Assembly: GCA_017542475.1 (NCBI GenBank)
Contig: JAFXXD010000031.1
Location: forward strand, 1 to 64,000
DNA length: 64,000 nt
Direction: 5' to 3'
DNA from: Ruminococcus sp.
GTDB taxonomy: Bacteria; Bacillota; Clostridia; Oscillospirales; Ruminococcaceae
This document shows, in pieces, positions 35,808-44,141 of the stretch. The notes beneath the pieces were generated by a model. That model was not told where the DNA came from, searched no databases, and saw nothing but the letters and a program-made list of their open reading frames with translations. The translations under genes and the position numbers were made by a program. Numbering within the stretch: the first letter of the stretch is position 1; each line of letters starts with the position of its first letter.

Positions 35808-36001
35808 TGTAGGGGCGCATTCCGTGCGCCCGTGCCATTCACAATATCTGACGTAACACGGATTGTAGGGGCGGCGTCCCGCCGCCCGTTGGCGACCGAT
35901 AAACCAACGGCAACCGATTGTAGGGACGCGCATTGCGCGTCCGCATAACGTTAACGGCAATTGATACGGATAATCGCGAACGACCATTGGTCGTCCCTAC
36001 A
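35808..36001. repeat. family A hairpin repeats, four units
   Basis: Units at 35808 (core GCGCATTCCGTGCGC), 35864 (GGCGGCGTCCCGCCGCC), 35920 (GACGCGCATTGCGCGTC) and 35976 (AACGACCATTGGTCGTC, inverted). The joint CAACCGATTGTAGGGACG at 35913 repeats one at 34013. Confidence 0.8.
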
Positions 36002-36055
36002 ATTGGTTGATTGAACGTATTCGTGTATGGGACGGCGCGGCTAACAGCTGACAGA

Positions 36056-36103
36056 GGGTCGCGGGTCCTGTTGGGACACCGCGCCAAGATACCAAGATAC
36101 CAA
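36056..36103. repeat. family B right half with octamer arm
   Basis: Hairpin GGTCCTGTTGGGACACC then GATACCAA repeats, the inverted partner of the TATCTTGG tract at 35657. The whole 35535-36103 block thus looks like one family B element into which family A units and a second half element were inserted. Confidence 0.55.
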
Positions 36104-36140
36104 CATTTTATGTGTATGACCTTTACATCTTGAACAAGAA

Positions 36141-36167
36141 GAGCACCCGCTTGGGTGCTCTTTTTTT
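36141..36167. terminator. hairpin at the end of the mannanase gene
   Basis: GAGCACCC-GCTT-GGGTGCTC, with seven T on the plus strand and a weaker TTCTTG on the minus strand. It is one base past the mannanase stop codon, so it probably ends that message despite the weaker U-run in that direction. Confidence 0.65.
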
Positions 36168-36168
36168 G

Positions 36169-38262
36169 TTATTTGGTTGTTTCAGGCAGGGATTCTATCG
36201 CGTGCGCGTCGAGGCGCTGTATCGCGAGGGCGTCCATAGCCGTAACGCCGTCGCCTGTGTCACAGCAGTCGGCATTCGCCGCTCCCTCTGCCGAGAGCGC
36301 GTACTTGTCCTTGTTCGCTATCGACTGCAATATAGCCACCGCGTCCGCTACCGTGACCTTCTTGTCGCAGTTGGCGTCGCCTATGAGCGTCACCGCGGGA
36401 GCTGTTCCCGTGCCCGCTGCGGAGGTGGTGGTGGTCAGAGCTGTAACGGCTGTGGTCGTAGCCTTTGTTGTAGAAGTAGCAGTCGTGCTCGTCGGAGCAG
36501 TGCCGCCCTTGAACAGGTCAGCGGGTAGCTCATCGAGCGTGATGCAGTAGTCGCTGTTGTAGAGAGCCTTGAACTCGTCGTGGTCCTGATAGTTGTCGCC
36601 GCTTACGAAGTAAGCCTGCTGTGAGTCGTACCACGGGCAGAAGTAGAGCCACGCCGCGTGCTCGACCTGAAGATTCTTCATCGAGGGGACGGAGTCGTTC
36701 TCAGCCATTGCCACCATTTTATTGCCCTTCACATAACCGTGTATCTTGTAGAATATGCCTGCCTCGGCGTCGAGGTTGGGACCCGAGGTCTTGCCGTCGT
36801 GGCGGTTGTACTGGGTGTTGTACTTGTCGAATGCGACGATGTCAACTCTGTCGTCGCCCGAGTACCACTTCGCCGACGAATCAGACCATGCGTAGAGGTT
36901 CTGCTCCCAGATGAGGTTGTGCAGACCGTACTCGTTCTCGAGGGTGTCCTGTAAGAGAGCCCACAGCTGCTTGTATACGACTGCTCCCTCCTTGGCCCAC
37001 CAGAACCACGCTCCCGAGCCGTCTATCGGGTCATCGGTGTGGCTGGGGTTGCCCTCAGCCTCGTGGAAGGGGCGGAAAATAACGGGAACTCCCGCGTCCT
37101 GAAGCTTTTGAAGCTCCGCGGCGAGATTCTTCATACAGAGCTGGAAGTACTCATACTCGACCGTGCCCTCTACCATACAATTGGCGGTCTTGAAGTCAGT
37201 CTTTTCGCTGTATGTGGTCTTCGAGAAGTCGAGCGGCTCGCCGAGGGTGTAGTCAGCCATTGCCGTCGGTACGTTCACGTGCCACGAAGCCGTGCATATG
37301 CCGCCCTTTTCGTTCGTCCATTCTATCATACGTCCCGCAACGCCGTCGTCCCACGCATAGCACGGGCAGTAGCTTCCGAAGTCGAAGCCCTGTATCGCGG
37401 GATATTTGCCCGTCAGCTCGTAGACAAGGTCCACGTCGAGGTCGTAGTTGTTGTAGGTGTAGTTACGGTTCTGCGTGCTGTAGGTGTATACCTGCCCGTC
37501 GGGACCCGTGCAGTGCCACGGGAACTTGTGCCCCTGCTCGTCCTCATCATAGCTCTCGGGGTCTATCTCGTAGACAGTGCCGTCCTGATCGGTGCACTTG
37601 TCGGCGTTCTCGTCGTAGCGGATAGTGGTCTGCACCTGATTTCCGCCGCCGTATATCTGCTGCTGACCCGAGAGGATATTCGTGCCGTAGACACTGTGCA
37701 GGTACTTCATCAGAGCCTTAGCCTCGGGAGTAGCGTCGGGGTCGCAGGTCTCGGCTGTAGCAAGCGAGAGGTCGGGGAAGACCGCCTCGGAAACGGTAAC
37801 GGTGTCTATTGCCATATAGCCGTACTCATTGATGAACTCGATAGTGTTCACGCCCTTGTTGAGGCGTATCATACCGAAGTCGTAATCGCGCCACTCTGCG
37901 GAATAGCCCGCCTGTATGGTGTACTTCACTCCGTTAACCTTTACTGCCTGCTGACGTGCTCCGCCCTCGCCGCTGAGTATCTGAGCTCCGCGGACTGTGA
38001 GCTGGTACATCGCGTCCTCGGGGACAGTCACCTCAAAAGAGCCTGTTGCATTCGAGAGGTACCAGAAGCCCTCGCCCGAATAGTCGGGTATCTTCGTTTC
38101 GTAGATGGAAGTCCAGAGGTCAGCGCCCTTTAAGTCCTCGCCCTCGATGGTGTAAGGGAAAGCCGTGTCCGCTGCCCGTGCGGGAGCTATGTAGGGCATA
38201 CCCGCCGCTGTTACTGCTGCTGCCGAGATAGCCGACAGCACCTTGCCTATGAATCTGTTCAT
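36169..38262 (-). CDS. secreted GH26 endo-beta-mannanase with CBM and dockerin
   Basis: 697 residues. Signal peptide (1-30, ending ARA). Residues about 35-160 form a beta-sandwich resembling CBM35 (YTIEGEDL, GFWYLSNATGSFEV, NTIEFINEYG). GH26 catalytic domain about 175-575, acid/base E401 in RPFHEAEG and nucleophile E521 in MVAMAENDS. A Thr/Ala linker (588-625) leads to a type I dockerin (about 628-690) with two calcium-loop repeats, GDANCDKKVTVADAVAI and TGDGVTAMDALAIQR. It would hydrolyse beta-mannan chains and dock into a cohesin scaffold on the cell surface. Its own promoter is upstream. Confidence 0.95.
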   Translation of the reverse strand: MNRFIGKVLSAISAAAVTAAGMPYIAPARAADTAFPYTIEGEDLKGADLWTSIYETKIPDYSGEGFWYLSNATGSFEVTVPEDAMYQLTVRGAQILSGEGGARQQAVKVNGVKYTIQAGYSAEWRDYDFGMIRLNKGVNTIEFINEYGYMAIDTVTVSEAVFPDLSLATAETCDPDATPEAKALMKYLHSVYGTNILSGQQQIYGGGNQVQTTIRYDENADKCTDQDGTVYEIDPESYDEDEQGHKFPWHCTGPDGQVYTYSTQNRNYTYNNYDLDVDLVYELTGKYPAIQGFDFGSYCPCYAWDDGVAGRMIEWTNEKGGICTASWHVNVPTAMADYTLGEPLDFSKTTYSEKTDFKTANCMVEGTVEYEYFQLCMKNLAAELQKLQDAGVPVIFRPFHEAEGNPSHTDDPIDGSGAWFWWAKEGAVVYKQLWALLQDTLENEYGLHNLIWEQNLYAWSDSSAKWYSGDDRVDIVAFDKYNTQYNRHDGKTSGPNLDAEAGIFYKIHGYVKGNKMVAMAENDSVPSMKNLQVEHAAWLYFCPWYDSQQAYFVSGDNYQDHDEFKALYNSDYCITLDELPADLFKGGTAPTSTTATSTTKATTTAVTALTTTTSAAGTGTAPAVTLIGDANCDKKVTVADAVAILQSIANKDKYALSAEGAANADCCDTGDGVTAMDALAIQRLDAHAIESLPETTK

Positions 38263-38321
38263 TGAAATCCCTCCAAAAATAAACGATCGCCGCGCCTAAA
38301 CGGCTTAATTAATCTGCTTTA

Positions 38322-38350
38322 ATTATAGCGATATTAAAGTAATATTTCAA
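38322..38350 (-). promoter_or_regulatory. promoter of the mannanase gene
   Basis: -35 TTGAAA (38345-38350), 17 bases, -10 TATAAT (38322-38327), 60 bases before the start codon. The strong consensus suggests steady expression; no obvious operator is seen. Confidence 0.75.
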
Positions 38351-38418
38351 GAAGAATTTATGAACAGTATATAATTTCGTAGTATTGTCTAAATCATCAC
38401 TCAGTTTTTGCACGGATA

Positions 38419-38450
38419 AAGAAAAAAGCTACTTAAATAAAGCAGCTTTT
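38419..38450 (-). terminator. terminator after the 94-residue unknown gene
   Basis: On the minus strand AAAAGCTGCTT and AAGTAGCTTTT form a mismatch-containing stem followed by TTCTTT. Confidence 0.55.
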
Positions 38451-38510
38451 AATCGAATTGATTTAATCAATCAGGTGAAATCATTTTCAGCATTAACAAG
38501 ATGTCCGATA

Positions 38511-38795
38511 TCATACCGCAAGAGCCTTGTCCAGCCACACCTTCGCGATGTCGAGCGCCTCGTACAGTCCGCACTCGCGCTCCGTGTTCTTCACGAAAGC
38601 CTTTATCGGGTCGGTCTCGTTGGTGTCCATCTGTACGACCCTCACCTTCGAGGTGACCTCCTCGCCGTTCTCGTTGGTGGTCGTGCCGAGTATCTGTATC
38701 CATATTACATACGGGTCAGCCATATAGCCGTAGTATATCTGGCTGCCGTTTCTCACGAGCGGATAGCCCTTGTATGTGAAAAATTTCTCGCTCAT
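38511..38795 (-). CDS. small conserved-looking protein, function unknown
   Basis: 94 residues from the ATG at 38795, which has GGAGG eight bases upstream. No signal peptide or membrane segment. It begins MSEKFFTYKGYPLVRNGSQIYYG and holds aromatic-rich strands, then a C-terminal helix (YEALDIAKVWLDKALA). I do not recognise the family with certainty. Its codon use is like that of its neighbours and it has its own terminator, which support a real gene. A cytoplasmic role is likely. Confidence 0.7.
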   Translation of the reverse strand: MSEKFFTYKGYPLVRNGSQIYYGYMADPYVIWIQILGTTTNENGEEVTSKVRVVQMDTNETDPIKAFVKNTERECGLYEALDIAKVWLDKALAV

Positions 38796-38824
38796 CAGTT
38801 TTCCTCCGTTCATATATTATGCTC

Positions 38825-38859
38825 GTGCAGGTGCCGGCGGCGGAACGCCGCCTCTGCAC
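38825..38859. repeat. family A-like hairpin unit
   Basis: GTGCAG ... GCGGCGGAACGCCGC ... CTGCAC: nested arms, variant ends with GCAG in place of GTAG. Upstream of the 94-residue gene. Confidence 0.55.
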
Positions 38860-38894
38860 AATGCCGATTCAGCCGTTTTTGAAATCCATCGTCA

Positions 38895-38937
38895 AAGCCG
38901 ATACCACAAGCTAATGGCTAACGGCTAACGGCTTGTC
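38895..38937. repeat. family B half element
   Basis: Boundary GATACC followed by GCTAATGGCTAACGGCTAA heptamers, ending at the stop codon of the DUF4340-like gene. No hairpin pair is seen to its left. Confidence 0.55.
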
Positions 38938-40483
38938 ATTTCCACGTTGTCTTGAATTCCTCGTCCGTGTCGAGTATCTGAACGTTGTGTATCAGCGTCT
39001 CGACGAACGACTTCGTCACCGTGAACTTAGCCTCGCCGTTCACGACGATGAGTGCGCTCATTGCCGACTTATCGTAGAATTCAAGCGTTGTAGTCTCATT
39101 CGTATACGAATCCGTATAGGTCAGCTTCACCATAGGTGCTGCGGCGGGTATCTCCTCGCCGAGCGCGAAGCTCTCGGCGTTGCCGCTGATGAGGAAGCCG
39201 TAGAACTGGCGGAAGCGCTCACTGTCGAAGCTCTCGCCGTTCTTGGTGGTGTTGATGTCCTCAGCCTTGTAGGAATCCTTCTTCTCGTTCGGGTCCTTCT
39301 TCTCGAGCCTGAACTCCGCCTTCTCGCCCGAGCTGCACTCGACGCTGAGGTCGGAGATGTTCCATACATAAGAGGCTATGAATATCTTCGAGGCGATGTC
39401 AACGGGCATTACCGTCGCCCACTGAGCCTTGTCCCCGCTGATGATGAAGATGACGTTGCCGCCCTTGAGCATACCGTAGTAGCACTTGCCGTACTCGCTG
39501 TCGGTGAACTGCTCGCTCAGCAGGAGTGTGTACTCATTGCCGTCGTCGCAGGACATAGTCACCGTGCAGAACGGATCCTTCAGCCCTGCCTCTGCGATGT
39601 CGTTTTCCGTGCAGTGTACGCTGTATATGCCCGCAGCACTCAGCCCGAACATACCCGTGGTGATGTCGGTCGAGCGCTCTACCGCGAGGTAAGCCGTCGT
39701 AGGCTCGACAAGGATGTGAGCCGAGGACGTACCGCCCGTATAGCTCGAATCGTCAGCCTTTTCGTCGTACTTTATCACGATATCGTAGTCGATGTCGCCG
39801 CGCTCTATCTTCAGAGTCTTCACTATCGGAAGCTCGTCGGGAGAGGCAAGAACAGTGGTATCAACAAAGTCCCACGCCGCCTTGCTGTAGTTGGCAAGCG
39901 CGGAATTTCTCACGGTATACACCGTATTTATGCTGTCTATCATCACGTAGGAGACGTCGCCCGAGGGAGCCTCGTCGCCTATATACATACGGTAGAACTT
40001 ACCGCTCTCGTACTTGATATCCGCAGTGATGCGCGGGCTTTCAAGTCCGTACTTGGCGAGGTCGGTGCAGTCCTCGGCGATGACGTCGCTGCTCGTCAGC
40101 TCATTCGCGTTGTTCGCGAGCGTGCCGATTATTGAGTTCTCCATTGCTATGTCCTGATAGCCGTCGAGAGTATACGTCGTGTAGGAAGAGCCTTCGTCCG
40201 TCGAGCTCTTCTCCTTCTGCACCACGTGGAGCTCGCCGCTCTCGTTCGTAACGTCAACGGTCTTGACAACGCCGTATTCAAAGCTCTGATTCGGGTCCTC
40301 GGGACCGTCGGGAGCCGTATCGCTGATGATGATGACTTCCTTGCCGCTCTCGGAGACCTCGGACGAGGAGGAGCTCTCGCTCTCGCCGCCCTTGTCCTCG
40401 GTGAGCCTCAGTGCGGCATAGCCGCCGCCGAGCAGTACAAGTACACCGCTGAGCGCTATCAGACCCTTTGCAGTTTTATTCAT
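38936..40483 (-). CDS. DUF4340-like membrane-anchored protein
   Basis: 515 residues. One N-terminal membrane segment (about 7-26), an acidic Ser/Glu linker, and a long outside domain with repeats of the DUF4340 pattern (TLDGYQDIAME, DLAKYGLESPRITADI, YYGMLKGGNVIFII). Proteins of this kind follow GldG-like genes in ABC operons. Role unknown; probably works with the transporter outside the membrane. The start overlaps the previous stop by four bases, so it is translated with the upstream gene. Confidence 0.8.
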   Translation of the reverse strand: MNKTAKGLIALSGVLVLLGGGYAALRLTEDKGGESESSSSSEVSESGKEVIIISDTAPDGPEDPNQSFEYGVVKTVDVTNESGELHVVQKEKSSTDEGSSYTTYTLDGYQDIAMENSIIGTLANNANELTSSDVIAEDCTDLAKYGLESPRITADIKYESGKFYRMYIGDEAPSGDVSYVMIDSINTVYTVRNSALANYSKAAWDFVDTTVLASPDELPIVKTLKIERGDIDYDIVIKYDEKADDSSYTGGTSSAHILVEPTTAYLAVERSTDITTGMFGLSAAGIYSVHCTENDIAEAGLKDPFCTVTMSCDDGNEYTLLLSEQFTDSEYGKCYYGMLKGGNVIFIISGDKAQWATVMPVDIASKIFIASYVWNISDLSVECSSGEKAEFRLEKKDPNEKKDSYKAEDINTTKNGESFDSERFRQFYGFLISGNAESFALGEEIPAAAPMVKLTYTDSYTNETTTLEFYDKSAMSALIVVNGEAKFTVTKSFVETLIHNVQILDTDEEFKTTWK

Positions 40484-42093
40484 CGGTTCTTTCTCCTTAA
40501 CAGTACAACAAGTCCTATGAGGGCGATTATAGCGGGGATAACGAGGATAGCGAATATCTCGATGAATCTTACCTCGCCCGCTGTCGGTGAGATGGTGTTC
40601 ATCTGCAGCGACTTCTCGGGAATGATGGAAGCGCCTGTCTCCTTGCCCGACATACCGTTGATTATGTTCAGAAGTGCAGAGGCATTGTTGTAGGTGTTTG
40701 CGCTTGAAACTATCGAGCTGTCAAGCATATACGGGCTGCCTATAACGAGGAGGTCGCTTCCGTACACGCTGAGACCCGACGAGGTCTCCTTCCTTGCCTT
40801 GACAACGATGTTGTACTCGGCTCTCTCGCTCGAATCGGAATCGTCAACGAGTGAAGCGGTGTAAGCCGTGTCGTTCGACTTGATGAGCTCCTTGATGACA
40901 GTCTCGTTGTTCTTGCCGACAACTGTGATAGTTCTGCCGAAGGGAGCAACTATCGGGAGAGTATCGTTCGGGAGAGCGCCTACCTCTTCGGTATCGCTCA
41001 CCTTGACAGTAGGATAGAGCTGCCCCGATATCTGAACGCTGTTCTTGTCGTCCTTGATATAGTTTTCCTCTATCTGTACCTTCCAGTCAGCGAGGAACTC
41101 GGTGATGTTGGGGAGGTTCAGCGCGTCGAGGCTGGGGACATATATCATATCCTTCTCGTACTCGCCGTTGTTGTAGAGGAAGTCGGTCATCTTGCTGATG
41201 ACGTCCTCGGAGAAGTCGTATGCGGGGCAGCAGAGCACGAGCATATCGTAGCCGCCGAGGTCCTCTGTAGCGATGTCTATCTCAGTGCAGTCGTAGCCGT
41301 TCTTCGAGAGGAACTGCTCTGTGGAGTATGCGATGTTGGCGCCTATCTGGTCAACGACAGAGCTGCCGTTGAGCTTGCTTACAACAGCCACCTTTATCGG
41401 CTTGGAATCCGCAACGGACATAATAGCCGAGGTTATCGCACTCTCGCCGCTGAATACCATACTGAGGGTACCTGTCTGCTGGCTTGCCTTCGAGGGAGAT
41501 ATCATACCGAGGATATCGTTCTGACCGAGAACCTTTACTCTGTCTCCGCAGGCGAATATCATGCTCTGCTCGGATATCTCACCGCTGTAGTTAGCCTTGT
41601 ACTTCGCAATGACGTCGGGGTCGCGGTTGATATCAACGTACTTTACGCTGACACTTCCCTTGCCGCTCTCGGCGTACACGCTGTACTTGTCGAGTATCTG
41701 CGGTATCATCGTATACGGTGTTTCAACATACTGTCCGTAATACTGATAATAGTAGCTCGGATACTGCGCTTCGAGGGTCTGGAATACTGATTCCGGAGAT
41801 GTAACGACGATATCAACGTCCTTGTCGAGCTTCTTCAGAGCGTCAATGGACTCGTCCGTGAGCTCATATCTGTTATCGCCCGTGAGGTCGAGCTTCACGG
41901 GGTAGCGCTTGACGATAAGTCCGCACATAAGGTTCGCGAGCACCACGATAGCGATAACGACTACCACGATCCCCAGCGACATCGAGCCGTATTTCAGCTT
42001 CTTGCCTCTGCCGCGCTTCTTGGGAGCGCCTGTCTTGCTTCCCTCGGCTGTCTCGCTTACCTTCTCTATTTCTTCTTTTTTGTTTTTGCTCAT
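40480..42093 (-). CDS. GldG-like ABC transporter accessory protein
   Basis: 537 residues from the ATG at 42093; a GTG four codons upstream overlaps the ribosome site. A basic cytoplasmic N-terminus, a membrane segment (about 40-62), a large outside domain starting KLDLTGDNRYELTDESIDAL, which is the typical opening of GldG/DUF4350-like domains, and a second membrane segment at the C-terminus (IFAILVIPAIIALIGLVVLL). In Bacteroidetes GldA/F/G support gliding; in Firmicutes the operon exists without gliding and its substrate is unknown. Confidence 0.85.
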   Translation of the reverse strand: MSKNKKEEIEKVSETAEGSKTGAPKKRGRGKKLKYGSMSLGIVVVVIAIVVLANLMCGLIVKRYPVKLDLTGDNRYELTDESIDALKKLDKDVDIVVTSPESVFQTLEAQYPSYYYQYYGQYVETPYTMIPQILDKYSVYAESGKGSVSVKYVDINRDPDVIAKYKANYSGEISEQSMIFACGDRVKVLGQNDILGMISPSKASQQTGTLSMVFSGESAITSAIMSVADSKPIKVAVVSKLNGSSVVDQIGANIAYSTEQFLSKNGYDCTEIDIATEDLGGYDMLVLCCPAYDFSEDVISKMTDFLYNNGEYEKDMIYVPSLDALNLPNITEFLADWKVQIEENYIKDDKNSVQISGQLYPTVKVSDTEEVGALPNDTLPIVAPFGRTITVVGKNNETVIKELIKSNDTAYTASLVDDSDSSERAEYNIVVKARKETSSGLSVYGSDLLVIGSPYMLDSSIVSSANTYNNASALLNIINGMSGKETGASIIPEKSLQMNTISPTAGEVRFIEIFAILVIPAIIALIGLVVLLRRKNR

Positions 42094-42118
42094 CTGTAAT
42101 GACACCTTCCTTTCTCAA

Positions 42119-42823
42119 TTAGCTCCAGCGTCTTCTGTCGAGCACCCTTACCGTCAGGAAGTTGAAGATAAAGGCGACGCTGATGAAGAATACCACGCTC
42201 GTGAGATTGAACACGCCGCGTGTGAATTCCTCATATCTCGAATAGAACGAGAAAGAAAGCATTATCTTTCTGATGAAGTCTATCGAAATGTTAGATGCCA
42301 GTGAATCAAAGAGGTAGAGCACGAAGAGTGCCAGCATACTTGCTACGGCTGCTGCCATCTGGTTCTCGGTGAGGGACGAGATGAACAGTCCGACCGCGAT
42401 GAATGCGGCTCCGAGGAAGAGCATGGCGAAGTAGTTGCCGAGCAGCGACTGCCATACGACATCGCCGAGGTATGCGAGTATAAGCGAGTAGATGAAGACT
42501 ACGCTCTCAGCAATGATGTAGAGAGTGAGAGCCGCGAAGTATTTGCCGAGAACTATCGACCACAGTCCTATCGGCGCGGTCAGCAGTCCCTGATCTGTAC
42601 GGTTCTTCTTCTCCTCGCTGAGGAGCTTCATCGTGAGTATCGGTATGAGGAACAGCACTACGATGAACATAGAGCTGAACAGCGGCGAGGTCTCGGTAGT
42701 GCCCGAGGCGATAACGCCGAAGAAAAAGAATATGCCCGAAAGCAGTGTGAACACTGTCAGGAACACGTATGCGACGCCCGAAGTAAAGAAAGCGCCCATT
42801 TCACGTCTGTATATAGCTCCCAT
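42119..42823 (-). CDS. ABC-2 type permease (GldF-like)
   Basis: 234 residues with six predicted membrane helices (for example FFTSGVAYVFLTVFTLLSG, LFIVVLFLIPI..., MLFLGAAFIAVGLF). ABC-2 family membrane subunit of the transporter whose ATPase is encoded immediately upstream; start and stop overlap as TAATG. The conserved loop TMKLLSEEKKNRTDQGLL between helices 2 and 3 is typical of GldF-like permeases. Confidence 0.9.
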   Translation of the reverse strand: MGAIYRREMGAFFTSGVAYVFLTVFTLLSGIFFFFGVIASGTTETSPLFSSMFIVVLFLIPILTMKLLSEEKKNRTDQGLLTAPIGLWSIVLGKYFAALTLYIIAESVVFIYSLILAYLGDVVWQSLLGNYFAMLFLGAAFIAVGLFISSLTENQMAAAVASMLALFVLYLFDSLASNISIDFIRKIMLSFSFYSRYEEFTRGVFNLTSVVFFISVAFIFNFLTVRVLDRRRWS

Positions 42824-43953
42824 TACTCCTCGCCTCCTTCATTTTCATCGTCCGCAAAGGACTCATCTGCGGGAAGATTCTCTGTGACCTCTTCCTTTGT
42901 CTCTTCAGCGACCTCGGTGGCGATGAGCTCGCCGTCCCTGATATCGAGGTCGAACTTGGGCTTCTCGGCGGCGGGCTTTTCAGCCTTCTCTGCGCCGGGC
43001 ATAGCGTCGCCCATAGTGATCTTGAGGAAGATGTCCTCGAGGGTCATATCCGAAAGCTGGAGCATAAGGATATTCCAGCCCTTGTCGCGGCAGAGCTGAT
43101 TTATCGCGCGGCGGATATCCACCTTCTCCTCAGCCTCGACGTCGTAGTCGTAAACGCCCTTCTCACGCTCCATATCGGCGCGGACGTACTTGATGCCGTC
43201 GAGCTTCTTCAGCTCGGCAACGATAGCCTTCTTGTCCTCAGCCGTGTGGGTCGGTCCCTCGATGCGGAGGGTCATCTTGTGCTCGTTGGTTATCTTTGTG
43301 GCGATGTCGTTGGCAGTACCGTCAGCCGCAACAACGCCCTTGTTGATGATGATTATCCTGTCGCATACAGCCTGTATCTCGGGGAGTATGTGCGACGAGA
43401 GGATAACGGTATGGTTCTTGCCGAGCTTCTTTATAAGGGTGCGTATCTCGATTATCTGGTTCGGGTCGAGACCGACCGTGGGCTCGTCAAGTATGAGCAC
43501 GGGCGGGTTGTTGATAAGTGCCTGTGCCAGACCCACTCTCTGCTTGTAGCCCTTCGAGAGATTGCGGATAAGTCTGCTTCTTACGTTGCTTATCTTGCAG
43601 AGATCGCATATCTCCTTGAGGTGAGCCTTTCTCGGGAGCTTGCACTTCTTGAGGTCGTACATAAAGCCGAGGTAGGCGTCAACTGTCATATCCACGTAAA
43701 GGGGCGGTATCTCGGGCAGATAGCCGATATTCGACTTTGCCTTTATCGGGTCCTCAAGGATGTCCACTCCGTTGATGAGTATCTGTCCCGAGGTCGATGA
43801 GATATAGCCCGTGAGCATATTCATCGTAGTTGATTTTCCTGCTCCGTTAGGTCCGAGAAAGCCGAGTATCTCGCCCTTTTCGACCGTGAAGCTGATATCG
43901 TTGACGGCTTGCTTGTCGCCGTAACGCTTGGTAAGGTTTCTGACCTCTATCAT
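42823..43953 (-). CDS. ABC transporter ATPase (GldA-like)
   Basis: 376 residues. ATPase domain with Walker A GPNGAGKST, signature LSKGYKQRVGLAQAL and Walker B VLILDEPTVGLDP. After about residue 225 there is an extra C-terminal region seen in this subgroup, ending in a very acidic tail (ESFADDENEGGEE). Ribosome site GGAGG. Head of a four-gene operon with permease, GldG-like and DUF4340-like proteins. Confidence 0.92.
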   Translation of the reverse strand: MIEVRNLTKRYGDKQAVNDISFTVEKGEILGFLGPNGAGKSTTMNMLTGYISSTSGQILINGVDILEDPIKAKSNIGYLPEIPPLYVDMTVDAYLGFMYDLKKCKLPRKAHLKEICDLCKISNVRSRLIRNLSKGYKQRVGLAQALINNPPVLILDEPTVGLDPNQIIEIRTLIKKLGKNHTVILSSHILPEIQAVCDRIIIINKGVVAADGTANDIATKITNEHKMTLRIEGPTHTAEDKKAIVAELKKLDGIKYVRADMEREKGVYDYDVEAEEKVDIRRAINQLCRDKGWNILMLQLSDMTLEDIFLKITMGDAMPGAEKAEKPAAEKPKFDLDIRDGELIATEVAEETKEEVTENLPADESFADDENEGGEE

Positions 43954-43975
43954 TTGGCAATAACCTCCTGTTTTG

Positions 43976-44092
43976 AGCCTTTAGCTATTAGCCTTTAGCC
44001 TTTAGCTAATGGTATCGCTGACGCGATATTTTAAATAAGTCAGCGAAGCTGACACCAAAAGCTAATGGCTAACGGCTAACGGCTAATGGCTT
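43976..44092. repeat. family B element, full
   Basis: The clearest copy. Left arm AGCCTTT/AGCTATT heptamers, boundary GGTATC, hairpin TATCGC-TGAC-GCGATA, linker TTTTAAATAA, hairpin GTCAGCGAAGCTGAC, boundary GACACC, right arm GGCTAAC heptamers. Located between ribF and the ABC operon. Confidence 0.9.
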
Positions 44093-44141
44093 ATTTATAA
44101 TAATACTAATGTGTGATAACGTTGTGAAAGCAAAACGAACT

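Noticed and set aside
35640-36105. CRISPR array
   Set aside because: The repeats are tandem octamers and hairpins without equal-length unique spacers, and no cas genes are present.
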